Shown: positions 23,115-35,191 of the stretch, piece after piece
Numbering within the stretch: position 1 is the stretch's first letter
Layout of the letters: every line of letters starts with the position of its first letter
Source of the DNA: Camillea tinctor
Taxonomy: Eukaryota; Ascomycota; Sordariomycetes; Xylariales; Xylariaceae
Direction of reading: 5' to 3'
NCBI GenBank assembly: GCA_022578605.1
Contig: MU394083.1
Span: forward strand, 360,529 to 424,528
Length of the DNA stretch: 64,000 bases
Notes under the pieces: generated by a model
What the model saw: only the letters and a program-made list of their open reading frames with translations
What the model was told of the DNA's origin: nothing
Database searches by the model: none
Program-made: the position numbers and the translations under genes

Positions 23115-26100
23115 AGTGTTTGACGGATATATTTTGGATGTGTAAAGGATAAGGAAGAATGGGCGTTCGGGCAGGATATAAAAATTGGGGTTGGCTAGGA
23201 TCATGAAGTATAAATAAGGTACGGGTGGATGTCAAGTCGTCAACTTGAACGGACTTCAGGGTACCCTTGATGATGAAAGTGGGATAGGGTACAATGTCGG
23301 TTTTTAGTATCACCTGAGAGCATATCTTGAATCCTTCGAGTTGATCTATGCCACCCCGAAAGATCCACCGTACCTTGAGCCTTTTACTTTCTCTTGGCAA
23401 TTCATTTCCACTTTCCATGGGCCTTTTAACGGAGTTATCTAACTTACTTGGAGAGCTAAGCGCTTACATCGCACCGTTTCGATCATAAGCTTATATGCAA
23501 TCTAAGAGCACACATTTAGTGTTTCCCCCTAGGTCGGACTGAAGAGAAACCCTTGTCATAGCAAGTACACCCGCAAGTTATCTAAATGGGTATAAATCAA
23601 AACGCTTTCTTTTCTTTATTATCATTATTGGCATGTTTTGTTTTCATTGCCCACGTGGCATGCAAGAGGTGCAGGCCTCGCGGCATTTTTCAGTTCCTGC
23701 TGAAGTAATGACCTGAGCAGTAATACTGCAATTAGTATGTGGAATTCGCTAACTTGACCCCAACGTGCATCAATCTTGACGAAAATGACCACAGTGCAAC
23801 ATAAATAAGGTCACAGGGCAAGTGTAGGCTGTCTCTAATAAGTGCGAAAGTACTGCCGCTGACGTATCTACGAAACTGTTATGTTGAAGGTATTTTTTTC
23901 CGAATCCTAATTAGGCCATAACTATCATGTTAGGACGAGGCTCGAATAAAAGGATGATCGAGGCTTAAAGGAACCGAAAGTACTGATGAAAGCATAGAAT
24001 AGGGGACTAAAGAGTAATTTTGTAAAGAAAAATCATTATTCAAGCGGCGGTTTACAAAAGATTCATATCCTATTCCTGTATATGGCACGCTGGGGAGTAC
24101 AAGGGTAAAGTAGCATCCATACTAGGAATAACTATTTAATAGGACTATAAAGTGTTTCCTACAAGGAGTAGTTGCCTATTTTCTTAGCATCCATTGGTTC
24201 AAGTCATCTGCGATATAGCAGGTACCCATAAGATGTGAAAATATTCAGTTTTATGGAGACACGCTGTGTAAAGCTAATATTATTTACTTTAAGTTCTGTC
24301 AAGACTCGTATCAGACAACATGTGTTATCATTCTCATCTGATTCATATTCGCAATGAATTGTCCCTTGTGGGTGACTCGAACGACGGCCACTAACGGAGA
24401 AGGACTAAATCAGGACGACAGTGTCATAACCATGTGGCACTTCGATGCTGAGTGGCGTTGAGAAGGGCCCTTTCAGCCTAACTAGTGACTGCCGTGAATA
24501 ACTACGCAAAGCCGCTAGTTTCATGTATCCAGCATCCTTGATGTTAGAAGGAATACACAGCCGGCTCCTAGTCTTCGTAGTAAAGGATGCGAGGCTAGGA
24601 AGGAGAGTAATAAAGATTTTGTACAAAATCGAACTTATCGCGCAAAACTAATGCACGATGATGCCGGGTTCGTCTACTCGAAGTCCAAAGAAACTTTGAG
24701 CCTATTTTCAACCTGGTCATAAAATGTGGGAAAAGGTCCTAACCTTCCAAAATGGGTCTGACAGTTAAATCTGTATAGTGCAAAAGCAAGTGATAGTTTT
24801 GAAGTCAGATTAGGTTAAATACTATCGACGTATGTAACCCTGAGCTGGTATAGTCAAAGTTACGAGACTATCCTAGCTAGACACACACATACTGCCTACC
24901 CTGTAGGGAGCTGATTTATCCAGAGGAAGTAATCATAAAGCTATTAAAAGCGCAAGACATGTATATAATCTAGTAAACCTAGTGTTACATACATCTTAAG
25001 TCTAGGAAGAAGAAAGCGGGAGACGTAACAGATCCCTGAGGATTGTAAGGGTCTTCCTAGACCACCTCGGATCGTCGCTTTTTAGCCCTAGAAAGGCATC
25101 GTGGGGGGAATGTAATTTATTATTGGTCCAGAGATTCAGGGGTGGGAACCCCAGAGCGAGTCTAAATAACTACATAGACAGAGGCTCACAATGACATACG
25201 AAACCGTGGCGATGACTTCTGTGGCTTTCTGAGGTATGACGACGCCTTTCTTTACAATTTTCAGGTTTGGTTAGAGTGTGCTTTTATAAGAGGATTCTTA
25301 CAGCTTTGAAGGAGTCAGTGTGAAGATGGCGCTATCGCTTGGCTTGAATAATCCTAGAAAAGAAACCGATTTTCGTCCATCATTATTGCCCGAACATCTA
25401 CAGCACACTAGGGCATTTTTCGAATTGGGTTTAGTACGTGTATTGGGGGGCGTGAGCCATTCTAGGTCAGCCGAATCGGCAGCTTCGCGTATTGAAGCTG
25501 TACGTGACGCAATGACGACCCGGAACCGCCTCGGCCGATAGAGAATAGCCCTAGCTGAAGAAAAACAAAAACCAAATACAAAAAACTACCAATGTGTAAG
25601 GGAGGTTGGCAGGATCAAAACACGAGCCAATCGCGAGTCGAAAATGCCTCAAAAGAAGTTGTTGTAGGAGGGAAGAAGCGGTATGGGTCCTGCTGGTCTG
25701 TAGAACTACACATTTTATTATGCAGACTTAATCCCGCGAGACAGTATGAAACAAAAAGACTCAGAAGCAATCTTTGAAGATTGAGTCCCCAAGCCGCGAA
25801 CCTGCCGCAGTGCTTACAGTCCAGATCGCCAGCTACACCAGTAAGCGTGCACAATGCTTCGGGCTGCGTTCACGGCATTTATTAGAAATATAAACCAATG
25901 AAAGTCCAAGATTCGTTGCCAAGTCATACTAGCTATTATAGAGATATTTCCCTTGAATCAAAAGTTATCTAAAAGGGATTGGCAAAAAGTTGCTATTAAT
26001 AAATTGCCTGGGATAATGATGCAGCTGTCTGCCCCCACGTCCTTAGTGGGACTTGCAAGCTTCCACACGTGGAACCCAGAGGAAGGAAGTCCTAGCTAAT

Positions 26101-29100
26101 ATGACGGATTCCTTGATCATATTTTGGCCGCCCGGGTATGAGCCAGCATATTCGGGTCCGGAAGAGAACTCGTCACACCTGGTTCTGGTGTGACGAGTAA
26201 CATAAGTTACCCGCAGACTCCGAATCTAGGGTGGTTCTGTTTAGAACGGGATCAAACCATGATCTCATGAAGATGTGCATGATAATGCCATGAAATGCCT
26301 AAACCCCACGTGCGTTGACGTGAGGATATCCTTGTCTTATACTTTCAGAAGCTTCATATATAAAGGAATAGGTTACAGAAATAATATAGTAACTGCGACT
26401 TTTCTTGGCTGTAATTACACGAGGCTATGAACAATTCTGTTAACACTTACCTCTGTAGTTTGAATTAGGGAGGGCCAATATAGAACCTAGCCACATATAT
26501 TTCAACTCTGATGCAGTCCCTCTCATCCGTGACTATTTAAAAGACGGTTTCGCGGCTGATAAAAAACGTAGTATAGCCCTCCCATTTACCCCTCAGCTGC
26601 CATTTGAATTGCTGTGGGGTTGGTGTGATCCTAGAGGCCCCGTCCCACCCAAGCTGGCGATCGTCCTTAAATGCGGACCCTCGCAGATCTTTCAGCTTAG
26701 ACCTTATCATATACACCTGACCTTGTTGATATTGTATCGTTACAACAAGCCCAGATCTAGAATTGGCATCAAAAAAGAGAATTGCCTAGAAAGGAGTATG
26801 AACACTGGGACGTGTGGGCCCAGGATCGTCTAGTAGAGCCCTAGCAAAACCTAGTTTTGCATGTATATCAACCCCTCGTTATCCCCTGGACATACCCCTG
26901 GGACAAGGAGTGAATCAGGCTTTCCCTGAGCCACCTCTAAGTTCTGACAAGCTTTATAGACGTCAGGGATCTGGGCTTACTGGCTGCTAATGCTTGCAGG
27001 TCTCGAGCAAGTCAAGATCATATAAGGCACTAACTAAGCCCTAGAGAGTCTCCTCGAGCGAAGAACTTACATATACATCGTTTTTACTTAGCTATCAAGG
27101 TGCTCTGTCCTATCAATTTATTCCTCGTGTTGAACACTATGTCATATCATATTGATCGACTCTATCTTGGCCAAGCCTGGGGATGCCGATGAGCTCTTTC
27201 TAAAGCGGCTATGATCTACATGAGTATCTACAGCTAGCCCTGCAACAAACAAGCCTCTGGCACCCTTCATAGTATAAACGTTGGCTTGTTATTCTTGTCC
27301 AATCCGTCCGCATGCGTCTGATACTTAACGCCCAGGGCCACAGTGGTGCTGTTTCGAGTCCGAACCTTGTTGGCAACAACTAGCTTACCCATGCTGTCAT
27401 GCACGCTGTGTATTAGGTCCACCAACTCCTCCATCTCCATTTCACGCTCATTAGCCAGCTGTAGACGAGAGAGATCCCTGACAATTGAGAATCAAACCGA
27501 GTCTATATTAAACTCCTTGCATTTAGAGATAAATAGAGCTAAGTGGTCAATGGACTGATTTTTTAGATGTAGTGATTAATCCGATTTAAGTCTATATTAG
27601 GGTTTTAGATCCTGAGAAAGAATACCGTTGAGACAGCATTTCCACGTGCTCACTCCTGAGATGGAGAAATTTGGGATACTGGTGGGGGGTTGGTACATAA
27701 CGGTAACTAACACGACCAGTTTGATCTATTATAACTGAAACATAGAGACAGGCTGCTTTAAAAATCCCGGCCATAGATCAAAGGGAATCTTCGGCTCAGT
27801 TTTTAAGGAATGACACCGAGAGAATCTTATCTCACCACCTCCAAGTACAACAGAGCTAAAGGTGACCACATATACGTCTCTAAACTCAATAGTTATTTCA
27901 TGTCAAGGGGTATATGATTCACTCAGGATTTAAAGCCCAATGTCTCATAGTTGGGCGAAAGTATACATGGTTAAGCTAAATACATTTGGGATATAATACA
28001 CAGTCTGTGTATACTACGTTGTAGGAAAGGGAACATTAAGCTAGTGAAGGAACACAATCAAAAGGTTGTCTGCACAAGAGTGATCAGTTGTGGTGGATCA
28101 AAAACATGGATGTTAGCGTTTCCCTAGGATATAAAGCCTTCAAGCTATCTAACATGCACAGAGATGACACTAATCAAACCTAGTCACATATGCAAGAAAT
28201 CACCCGTTACGACGTCTCTATACATACTTAGCTAATGTTTTATAGAACGTTGGTTAGGAGATTGTGTGATCTAAATTACCTGGTCACCAAGGATCTTCGC
28301 TGGACTTTGCGATAGAATCTAAGTCCCAGCTCAAAAGTCTCTATTAAGGATACGTACATGGATGTATAAGACATTACCAAAGTCTCATGAGCGCAATCTA
28401 TTACTTGGCAAATATTAGAGTGTGGTGGGGAACAGGGATACAATGAAATAGGCTAGGTGAAGAGCTATATCGATGTACATACATATACATACAGCAACCA
28501 CTAAACTACTGTAACCTATATTAAAAGGTGATATACCCTGGTTAATCAGTGCTGGAGGTAATATCATGACTAAGTGACAAGGTGTATACTCAAGCTGATA
28601 GATAAGAAATATACTTTACACACTATACACGGCGGATTTCCCACCTTTGGCGATACGAATTCCTTTGGAACGGGTTTCCGTGTATACGAGTGATCACACT
28701 GATACGAGATATACGAATAACGGTCGGGCGTACAAGGAATGCTTGCTGAAATAGTTCACGAGACATAATAATGACCTAGATGTTACCAATGAATAATAAA
28801 CTCCTTCTAGACTCGACGCTTCGCATGTGGGATAAGCACTGGCCGGCACTTGAGAGAACTTATATTTACCTTGAGAATTCAAGCATATATGTTTCAGCGG
28901 CGCGAGACTGGTATCGTGAACATGTATAATACAAGGGACTTACTGAGCATTATAGAAGCAGTTCCCAGCGGGCTAGCCAGGTTCTACGAGGCTTCAATTG
29001 ATGCCATAGTCAGCGCATGATATTAGTATATCTAAAAGGGGGCATCGCGTGCATTTAAATAATCACGTTGTGCGGGGAAGCTTGAGTGGCAATTATCTAT

Positions 29101-29433
29101 AATAACTCACTATGCATAGAAATAACCTTTTCAATCCTTAAGGTAAGTATACTGCCATACTATTACTTTACACTGATGTTCTTAGTACTACGCGTTTCTC
29201 TTGACAATAAATGAAATAATGTGGATGTAGGAAAGATCAGAGAGCCCCCCCCCCCCTTCTACTGTGACACCTCCTAATAAGGCAGGAAAGATAATATATA
29301 ACAAATATATTGAAAATAATAAAAAGGAAAAAATCACCATAGCATAATACATGTTGCTCGCAATACGTCTCATACCTTAGCTAGTTGGTAATGTCTACTT
29401 CACCAAGTATATGGCGACAACCAAACAGAGAAC
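23115..29433. other. Gene-poor 6.3 kb region
   Basis: Long AT-rich stretch between the regulator and the prenyltransferase remnant. Short open frames (60-74 residues) have no recognisable domains, and no PKS remnant was found. It holds a G-box CACGTG near 23650, a perfect hairpin at 26168-26198 and a run of 12 C at 29245-29256. The weak site TCGAACGACGG at 24377-24387 fits only the looser AflR consensus. A deleted part of the cluster may once have filled this space. Confidence 0.45.
26168..26198. repeat. Perfect 12-bp hairpin
   Basis: Inverted repeat ACTCGTCACACC / GGTGTGACGAGT with a 7-nt loop, isolated in a gene-poor region. It could be a remnant of a mobile-element end, a regulatory palindrome or chance; no neighbouring gene explains it. 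Confidence 0.7.
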
Positions 29434-30000
29434 CTATCGCTCGCCCCTCCGTCGTGTAGCCCTCCGCGGCTGCACCAACCTGGCAGGGCGGAACGACTCC
29501 GCACCGAGATAAGTGGTGATGTCGAGCTCGCCATCCTTCTTGAACAGGCAGGCAATGTAGGTCTGGATACCGTTCCCTACACCGAGGCGGCGGTGCTCAG
29601 TCAGAGTCTCGAGCATGTTCATATAGCGATCACAGTAAGCACCACGACCACGAGTTTTCATCCAGCCGATGATGCCCCGTGCAAGAGTCAGGTCATCGGT
29701 GGAGTAGTAGCGTGAAGGGATGAAGATTTTGATCTCCGGCAGAGCCATGCCAGGCGCCACGTCGAACTAGTATAGGTAATATTCCGACAACACCTGCGCC
29801 ATATCACCGAACTTGTCACGCCGCGACGAGTCCCAGTTTGGCGCGGCAGATAGCTCCGCGTCCTCAGAGAAGTCCGCCGGCAGCCCAATGACGGCCTTGA
29901 TCAGGCCGTGAAGCTCATTGAGTGCCTTTGCCATGTAGGGAGGGTTGATGTGGCCACCTAAGGTCATGACCTCGCGAACAGACGCGAACGTCGTATGCGT
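29434..30000 (-). pseudogene. DMATS-type prenyltransferase remnant (5'-truncated)
   Basis: C-terminal portion of an aromatic prenyltransferase of the DMATS/ABBA fold, which attaches a dimethylallyl group to aromatic products. Recognisable parts are SVREVMTLGGHINPP, LPEIKIFIPSRYYS, TLARGIIGWMKTRG and YIACLFKKDGELDITTYLG. About the first half of the protein, including the N-terminal active-site region, is missing; upstream DNA is AT-rich and an in-frame stop precedes 30000. A further in-frame TAG at 29767-29769 sits where an aromatic residue is expected and is again CpA-to-TpA on the plus strand. In shamixanthone-type pathways, DMATS enzymes work with a GMC oxidoreductase; here a broken GMC gene lies directly upstream on the same strand. 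Confidence 0.85.
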
Positions 30001-30411
30001 GAATCAGGGTTGACTATAGCATTAGCTTATTTTAAATTAACCTTAATACACGCAATCTCCATACGTAACATCACCAGGAGTTAGCCGACTAGATAGCCAA
30101 GAGGGATCGTTACAGTACGGAGGTGATGTTTAAGATGAATTATTTATCTAATCCCATGGCAGATATAATTACACTTGCGGCGATGGCATATTATCCGTAG
30201 TGACCCTTGGGGCAGTCTATTCTATGTAGGAATATGATCGAAGTTGTTTGTCAGAAATAGAATGGAGTAATAACAAAATCGCCACAAAAAGTTCATAAGG
30301 GAGAAAATGAAAATAGATAAGCAAGAGATTTGAATATATTTATCTAATACATGCGTGAAAGAGACCATCACATCACATTGTTAATACAACCTTAGAGGTT
30401 TGAAACCCCTC
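30001..30411. other. AT-rich spacer
   Basis: About 400 bp between the prenyltransferase remnant and the GMC pseudogene. The missing 5' exons of the prenyltransferase would be expected here, but no similar coding sequence was seen. Confidence 0.4.
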
Positions 30412-32705
30412 CTAGTGAGAATTAGCATACTCAGCAAGATTGTATTCCCGCTTGATTATATCGGCAAGCTAGAAATAAAGTTAGTCTATTATGAATGAGG
30501 AAGGAGCGCGAAGGATTCGGATCGCAGGATTTATCTGCTTACCTTCTCGCCGGCGGCGTACATGGTGGCCGTGGGGCCACCAGAGATCGAGACAGGGATG
30601 AAGCTAATGTCAGCAGTGCGCAGGTTGGTGGTTCTATAGACCTTGTGGTTAGCGTCAATAACATCACCCAGGTTGCGGGGCATCATGGGCGCGGAGCAGC
30701 ACTGGTGCTCGTTTGAGATAACGAGGGTTTCACGCATGACCTCAATGATGTCCTCGTCGTCTTGGATATGCGCACCAAGCGGGGTGGCTTCGACGGGGCC
30801 TAGAAGCTGCATATCCGGGGCAGCCATGAGCTCACGCAGCTTACGCAGGAACGTGATTATGACGTTAAAGACGACCGGATCAGTGGCGGTGCGGTAGTCG
30901 ATGACGGGATTGGCCAGAGGGTTTGGCGAGTTGATGTTTACTGTGCCTCAACTAAGAGGCTTCATCTGGAAGATTTGTGCTAGGGTCGTTGTACCCCAAT
31001 AAATAACACCGATCGAAATATTAGGATTCTGGAATTGCTGTATGATGATCTCACGCTGAGCCTTATACCCAGCTAGAACAGCGGGATCAGTGTTAGCTGG
31101 AAGATACTGCTCGTAGTCCTCAGCCTCGGCGGCTGCCACGATGTCTTTGTACGAGTCTATAGCATCAGAAAGAGATAGAGATGTGAAGGTGGTGCTAAGC
31201 CCCTTAACAATAGTATACGCGCTAGGAGGATGAGCGTTATAGTTGCCTAACTGCTCAGCGTTGTAGGTTGCGTTGTCTGTGAGAGAATCCGAGTCGGGGA
31301 ACATGGGAGAAGTGACTTATACAACCAAAATCAGAAAACCTCCATCTTATCAAAATAGAGAACAATATTGGAAGCGGACTTACGGTTATAGGGAACATTT
31401 AGGGTGCCTTGGTCTTGGAGGTTGGTTCCAACATCAGGGAGGTCCACTATGACTGAAATATTCAAGGAGTTGAGCAAGCTTTTTGGCCCAACACCGGATA
31501 ATTGAAGTACTTGAGGCGTATGCGGGGCTCCGGCGGCGACAATGTCTTCCTTTGATGCATGGACGGTTTGAACATCTCCTCCGGCGGTCGGAAGATACTC
31601 AACACCGATAGCCTTAGTTCCATCAAAGAGGACGCGTGCTACGGTGGTCTCAGTCATTAGATGGTAGTTAGGACGAGAGCCGATGACTCTATCGTAGTGA
31701 GAAATTCGAACATCGCATCTCGTCTGGTTCTCAGCATCAAGAACAGTAGACAGAAAATAGCTGCCACTGTTCGTTCCTGTACTCGGATCGTGAACAGGCT
31801 CGATGCCGATTGACTGTGCATCATTCCACCAATTTTCTAGATCGGGCATTAATTTGGGAACTTGTAGATAAAATGTGAAGGCATAAGAAAAACCTGCGAT
31901 ACTGCTATTAAGGGGTAACCGTATTACATACCGCTTAGGGGATAGAAGTGGTTTGAGTAAGAGTACTGAAGAAGTCCATCATGTCCACGGACAAAGTCGT
32001 CCCAGGTGATTTTAGCTCGGACGGCGAACTCTGGGTCTGGTGCAGTGAAGTTTTCGCTCTATCCTCAATTTATTAGCCCGTGCTTCAGCTAACTCGGACC
32101 TCATATTCGCAACAGTCTTACCTTCTTGAAGAAAGGTAAGAGCCCATCCCAACCCCAGCCCTCGTTACCAAGAGACTGCCAGTCATCATAATCAACTTTA
32201 GTTCCCCTATATAAGAATATGTTAGCCAGAGCAATTATATTGCTTTTGTTGACATCGTACCTGAGCCAGTTCATGGCGTTGATAGTGCTACCGCCTCCAA
32301 CAACCCTTGCACAGATCACACTTGGCGCGCGGCTGTTTAGCGCAGTAAGGGGCTCCGTAGCGAGACCAGGCTAGACATAGGGCGTAGGATCCCAGCTACC
32401 AGGCACTAATAATGCCAGGCTCACCAGCATCCAGCGGGCCAGCTTCGATAACAAGGACATTAACTGTATGTAGTCAGCATCTTCTGCAATTATCACAGTT
32501 GCCCAGCTCTTGACATACTCTTCGGGTCCTCAGTCAATCGATCTGCAACTATAAGACCAGAAATACCACCTCCCGCAACGACGAAGTCATATTTAGTTGC
32601 GTTAGCGATTCTAGGGGAAACCTTCCAAGAATGCAGCGAGGCAACGTGGGCCTCGCTAAAGAGCAGCCCCGTAAGAAGCGCATGTGTAGATCGCTTGTCC
32701 ATCAT
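30412..32705 (-). pseudogene. GMC oxidoreductase pseudogene (xptC-like)
   Basis: FAD-dependent glucose-methanol-choline oxidoreductase, nearly full length. Proposed exons are 32705-32519, 32463-32261, 32206-32122, 32058-31932, 31860-31384, 31315-30543 and 30468-30412, all with GT-AG borders. The spliced total is 1909 nt, one more than a multiple of three. Conserved parts are YDFVVAGGGISGLIVADRL (FAD-binding), VVGGGSTINAMNWLR, DYDDWQSLGNEGWGWDGLLP, AGAPHTPQVLQLSGVGP and NINSPNPLANPVIDYRT. Lesions: a one-base frameshift near 32403-32413, TAG at 32371-32373 (Trp expected; CpA-to-TpA on the plus strand) and TGA at 30948-30950 (Arg expected before GTVNINSP). In Aspergillus nidulans a GMC enzyme, XptC, acts in prenylxanthone synthesis; assignment to that role is inference from context. 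Confidence 0.88.
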
Positions 32706-33767
32706 TGTTGCTGTTGATAGAAGGAAAGCTGTTTGATGGGTGGTGAGTGATTCAAATTAAGAGAATGTCAAGAGAAGGGCCCTCATTATTTATATAACTG
32801 AGATCCAAGTCTCAACCATAGTGCTTTGCTGAGGTTATCCCTTATAAGCTAACCGGAGCCCTATACACATAATGAGTTCTATGCCGTCGGAGCGGGGGCA
32901 TAGAGCCATGAATATTTGCTAATCCGGAGTGAATAAAACACCATCGTGATGAATTCGGGCATCGGAAGTAACTTTTTCGGGAATTGGCCTAAGCGAGAGT
33001 TGGATAGCTGAAGACGACTCCCCCGGACCCCAGCTACCTGCGAACTTAGACCATAGCCGCGACCCCGGAATTCTAAGGCGTTGATCTTCTGTTCACCCCA
33101 ACCTAGTGATTTCTCCCTAGTATTATTTGCAGGGCGTTGTAATGCCACGAGCGACAGTCAAGATGGGGTGCATTTATCTCATTATTGTCAATTCCCTAGG
33201 CAGATGTTGTTCGGAGAGTTAGGGCTACATTCAAGTAATAAACGGCTTGCAACTTGACAAGAAACTTACGCCACTAGTTTCCACATCTTGTGTAAAATAC
33301 AAGTTCAGTTTCGGATTCCTAAACACAATATTAGGTTTAGGCAAGACTTGTGCCCATGGTCTAAGTGCCAACGTTTATTCACCAACACCCTCGGCAAGTA
33401 AGATGCTTATATCTATCTCATTACTCCCGTTCTGTATGGTCTTGATGCGTACAAGAGAGGCTATGTGAACATTCACAGAGGAAATACTGGTCCTGTCGGG
33501 CACGGGCGTACGGGATCATCTGATGCCCTGCGACGGGACAGAAATGGTTTGAGCTTCAAAACACATACCTAAGACCTCCGAGAATGCCGAGACTACAGAT
33601 GAAAATCAATACTATATCAATAAGGTATTCAGGATACGATCTAAGGGCCTATCACACAAGAAGTCACATTCACATTTACATACAATACGATACATACCTA
33701 GAACCTGAAAAATAAATATTCCTCGTCTTTTTTTCTATTTATATCTCATAAATCAGAAATAGTCATA
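32706..33767. other. Divergent intergenic region
   Basis: About 1 kb between the start of the GMC pseudogene (minus) and the start of the truncated versicolorin-reductase-like gene (plus), so a two-way promoter. It holds one looser AflR-type match, TCGGGCATCGG, at 32955-32965, 250 bp from the GMC start. No coding signal was recognised. Confidence 0.45.
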
Positions 33768-33923
33768 ATGGCTGCCACTCCGTATATCCCATACCGCCTT
33801 GATGGCAAGGTTGCCCTTGTTACTGGCTCTGGTCGTGGTATTGGTGCTGCCATGGCCACGGAACTTGGCCGCTGCGGTGCCAAGGTCGTAGTCAACTACG
33901 CCAACTCCAAGGAATCGTTATGA
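33768..33923 (+). pseudogene. Versicolorin-reductase-like SDR, truncated
   Basis: First 51 codons of a short-chain dehydrogenase of the Ver-1/trihydroxynaphthalene-reductase type: [20 protein letters not shown] (TGxxxGIG cofactor loop) and [12 protein letters not shown]. Family members are about 260-280 residues with a catalytic YxxxK that is absent here. Homology stops abruptly near 33917, where the sequence passes into a truncated glutathione transferase on the other strand. In monodictyphenone/agnestin-type pathways this enzyme reduces an anthraquinone. A good ATG and promoter space remain, so it may still be transcribed. Confidence 0.85.
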
Positions 33924-34372
33924 GTTCGCAAACGACATCCACTTCAAGATGTCATAGTAGTCGCGCCGAGTAGAGCCCAGAAGTGTGGTAGTGTCATTTT
34001 GCGACGTAACTTTCAAACGGTAGGTAAGTAACTGTCTGTACTAATACGAAAAGTAATTTCATCAAAGCACATACTATAAAGGGCAATCGGGATGTACTCT
34101 GTCAGAACGTAGCCGTCCTGGCCTACAAAAACTGGAACCCGACCCGATGAGTTGATTTGAAGAAGCTTTCCATGGTTCTCTTTGTGCTTCTATCGGCATA
34201 TACGATTTCAAGTTTTAGACCATGTGCCTTAGCAATAGCCAGGGTCGCAATGGAGCGCGGGTTAGACTATGATAGTGATAAGTATTGGATCTTCACATAA
34301 TAACACCAACTATACACCCCTAGGGATAGCTCAGTCGCTTACCTTGTGTGTATAAATTGTAGCAAACGACAT
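33924..34372 (-). pseudogene. Glutathione S-transferase-like remnant
   Basis: N-terminal part of a GST of the EF1B-gamma/MdpJ-like kind. Exon 1 is 34372-34343 (MSFATIYTHK), followed by an intron to 34267 and exon 2 from 34266 with NPRSIATLAIAKAHGLKLE. A one-base frameshift follows within the thioredoxin-like domain (near 34160); the other frame then continues with GQDGYVLTEYIPIALY, another intron, and RRDYYDILKWMSFANS. It stops at the junction with the truncated SDR at about 33920, so the C-terminal helical domain is missing. GSTs of this type are found in anthraquinone/benzophenone clusters. Confidence 0.8.
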
Positions 34373-35191
34373 AATGAGCTAGAGTTGACTTTTACTACTT
34401 TGTTGATTATATCACAATTTTTACAATCCCGTATTGCTAATATACGGATTTTTCTACTCTAGATTTAACTTCTCGGGATCACTGGACTAGAAACGACGCA
34501 ACGTTTCCGTCTTAAGCACAGCCTCGTCTTTTACAGTGTCTTTTCAAGTGCTGAATATACTGGTGTACATGGCATCGGAATGAGATAAGCTCGGGGGAAC
34601 TCTCTAATAAAAAGAACCAAGCTCAATCATCTTGTTTAGCTCGCTTATAAGCCTGTTTTAGGATAGACCAGTACCTTCCTGTCACTAGTGACTCATAACC
34701 TAATTCCCGTTAAGCTTAACGACCTCCGTGGACCCGCTTTATCGGACACCGATACGCCTTCCTAATTAGGCAATATGCACTTCCGAGACCCAGTTTTCCT
34801 GCTTCCGAGACCCGAAGATGAAAGTGTGTAACATAACGCAGAGCCAAAGACCAGAAACGTTTGACAGCAAAGCGTAACGCCGGATAGGGCTGAGCGGGGT
34901 TTCACGCAAATATACCGTATTGTACCCTCTGCCACATAGCGTTAGTTTGACGGCAACAACGTCCAATGAATCATCTATAGAAGTGTAAATGGCGCCAAAA
35001 ATTTCGAAGTTGGATTATGAACAAATAGGAGCTAGCGAATTAGATAGATTAAAGGACAAAGAAAGCTCGGTATTGATATTCCTAGTAAATGAAGTACAGT
35101 ACTTAATAACCTACCCTATATCGTGTGTCTAAAGTGATAGTCTAATGTTGAGGTATAGTGATCGTCTCCCTAGTCAATTCAATGTAGTTCG
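34373..35191. other. Intergenic region between GST and thioesterase remnants
   Basis: About 0.8 kb, the 5' flank of the GST remnant and the 3' flank of the thioesterase pseudogene. It contains a perfect cluster palindrome at 34742-34752. No gene was seen. Confidence 0.45.
34742..34752. promoter_or_regulatory. AflR-type palindrome TCGGACACCGA
   Basis: TCGGNNNCCGA palindrome 370 bp upstream of the GST-like remnant's ATG. It differs from the site at 20086 at only one spacer base. Confidence 0.6.

Noticed and set aside
24377..24387. TCGAACGACGG as an AflR site
   Set aside because: It fits only the loosest consensus, lacks the extended palindrome and is not near a recognised gene start.
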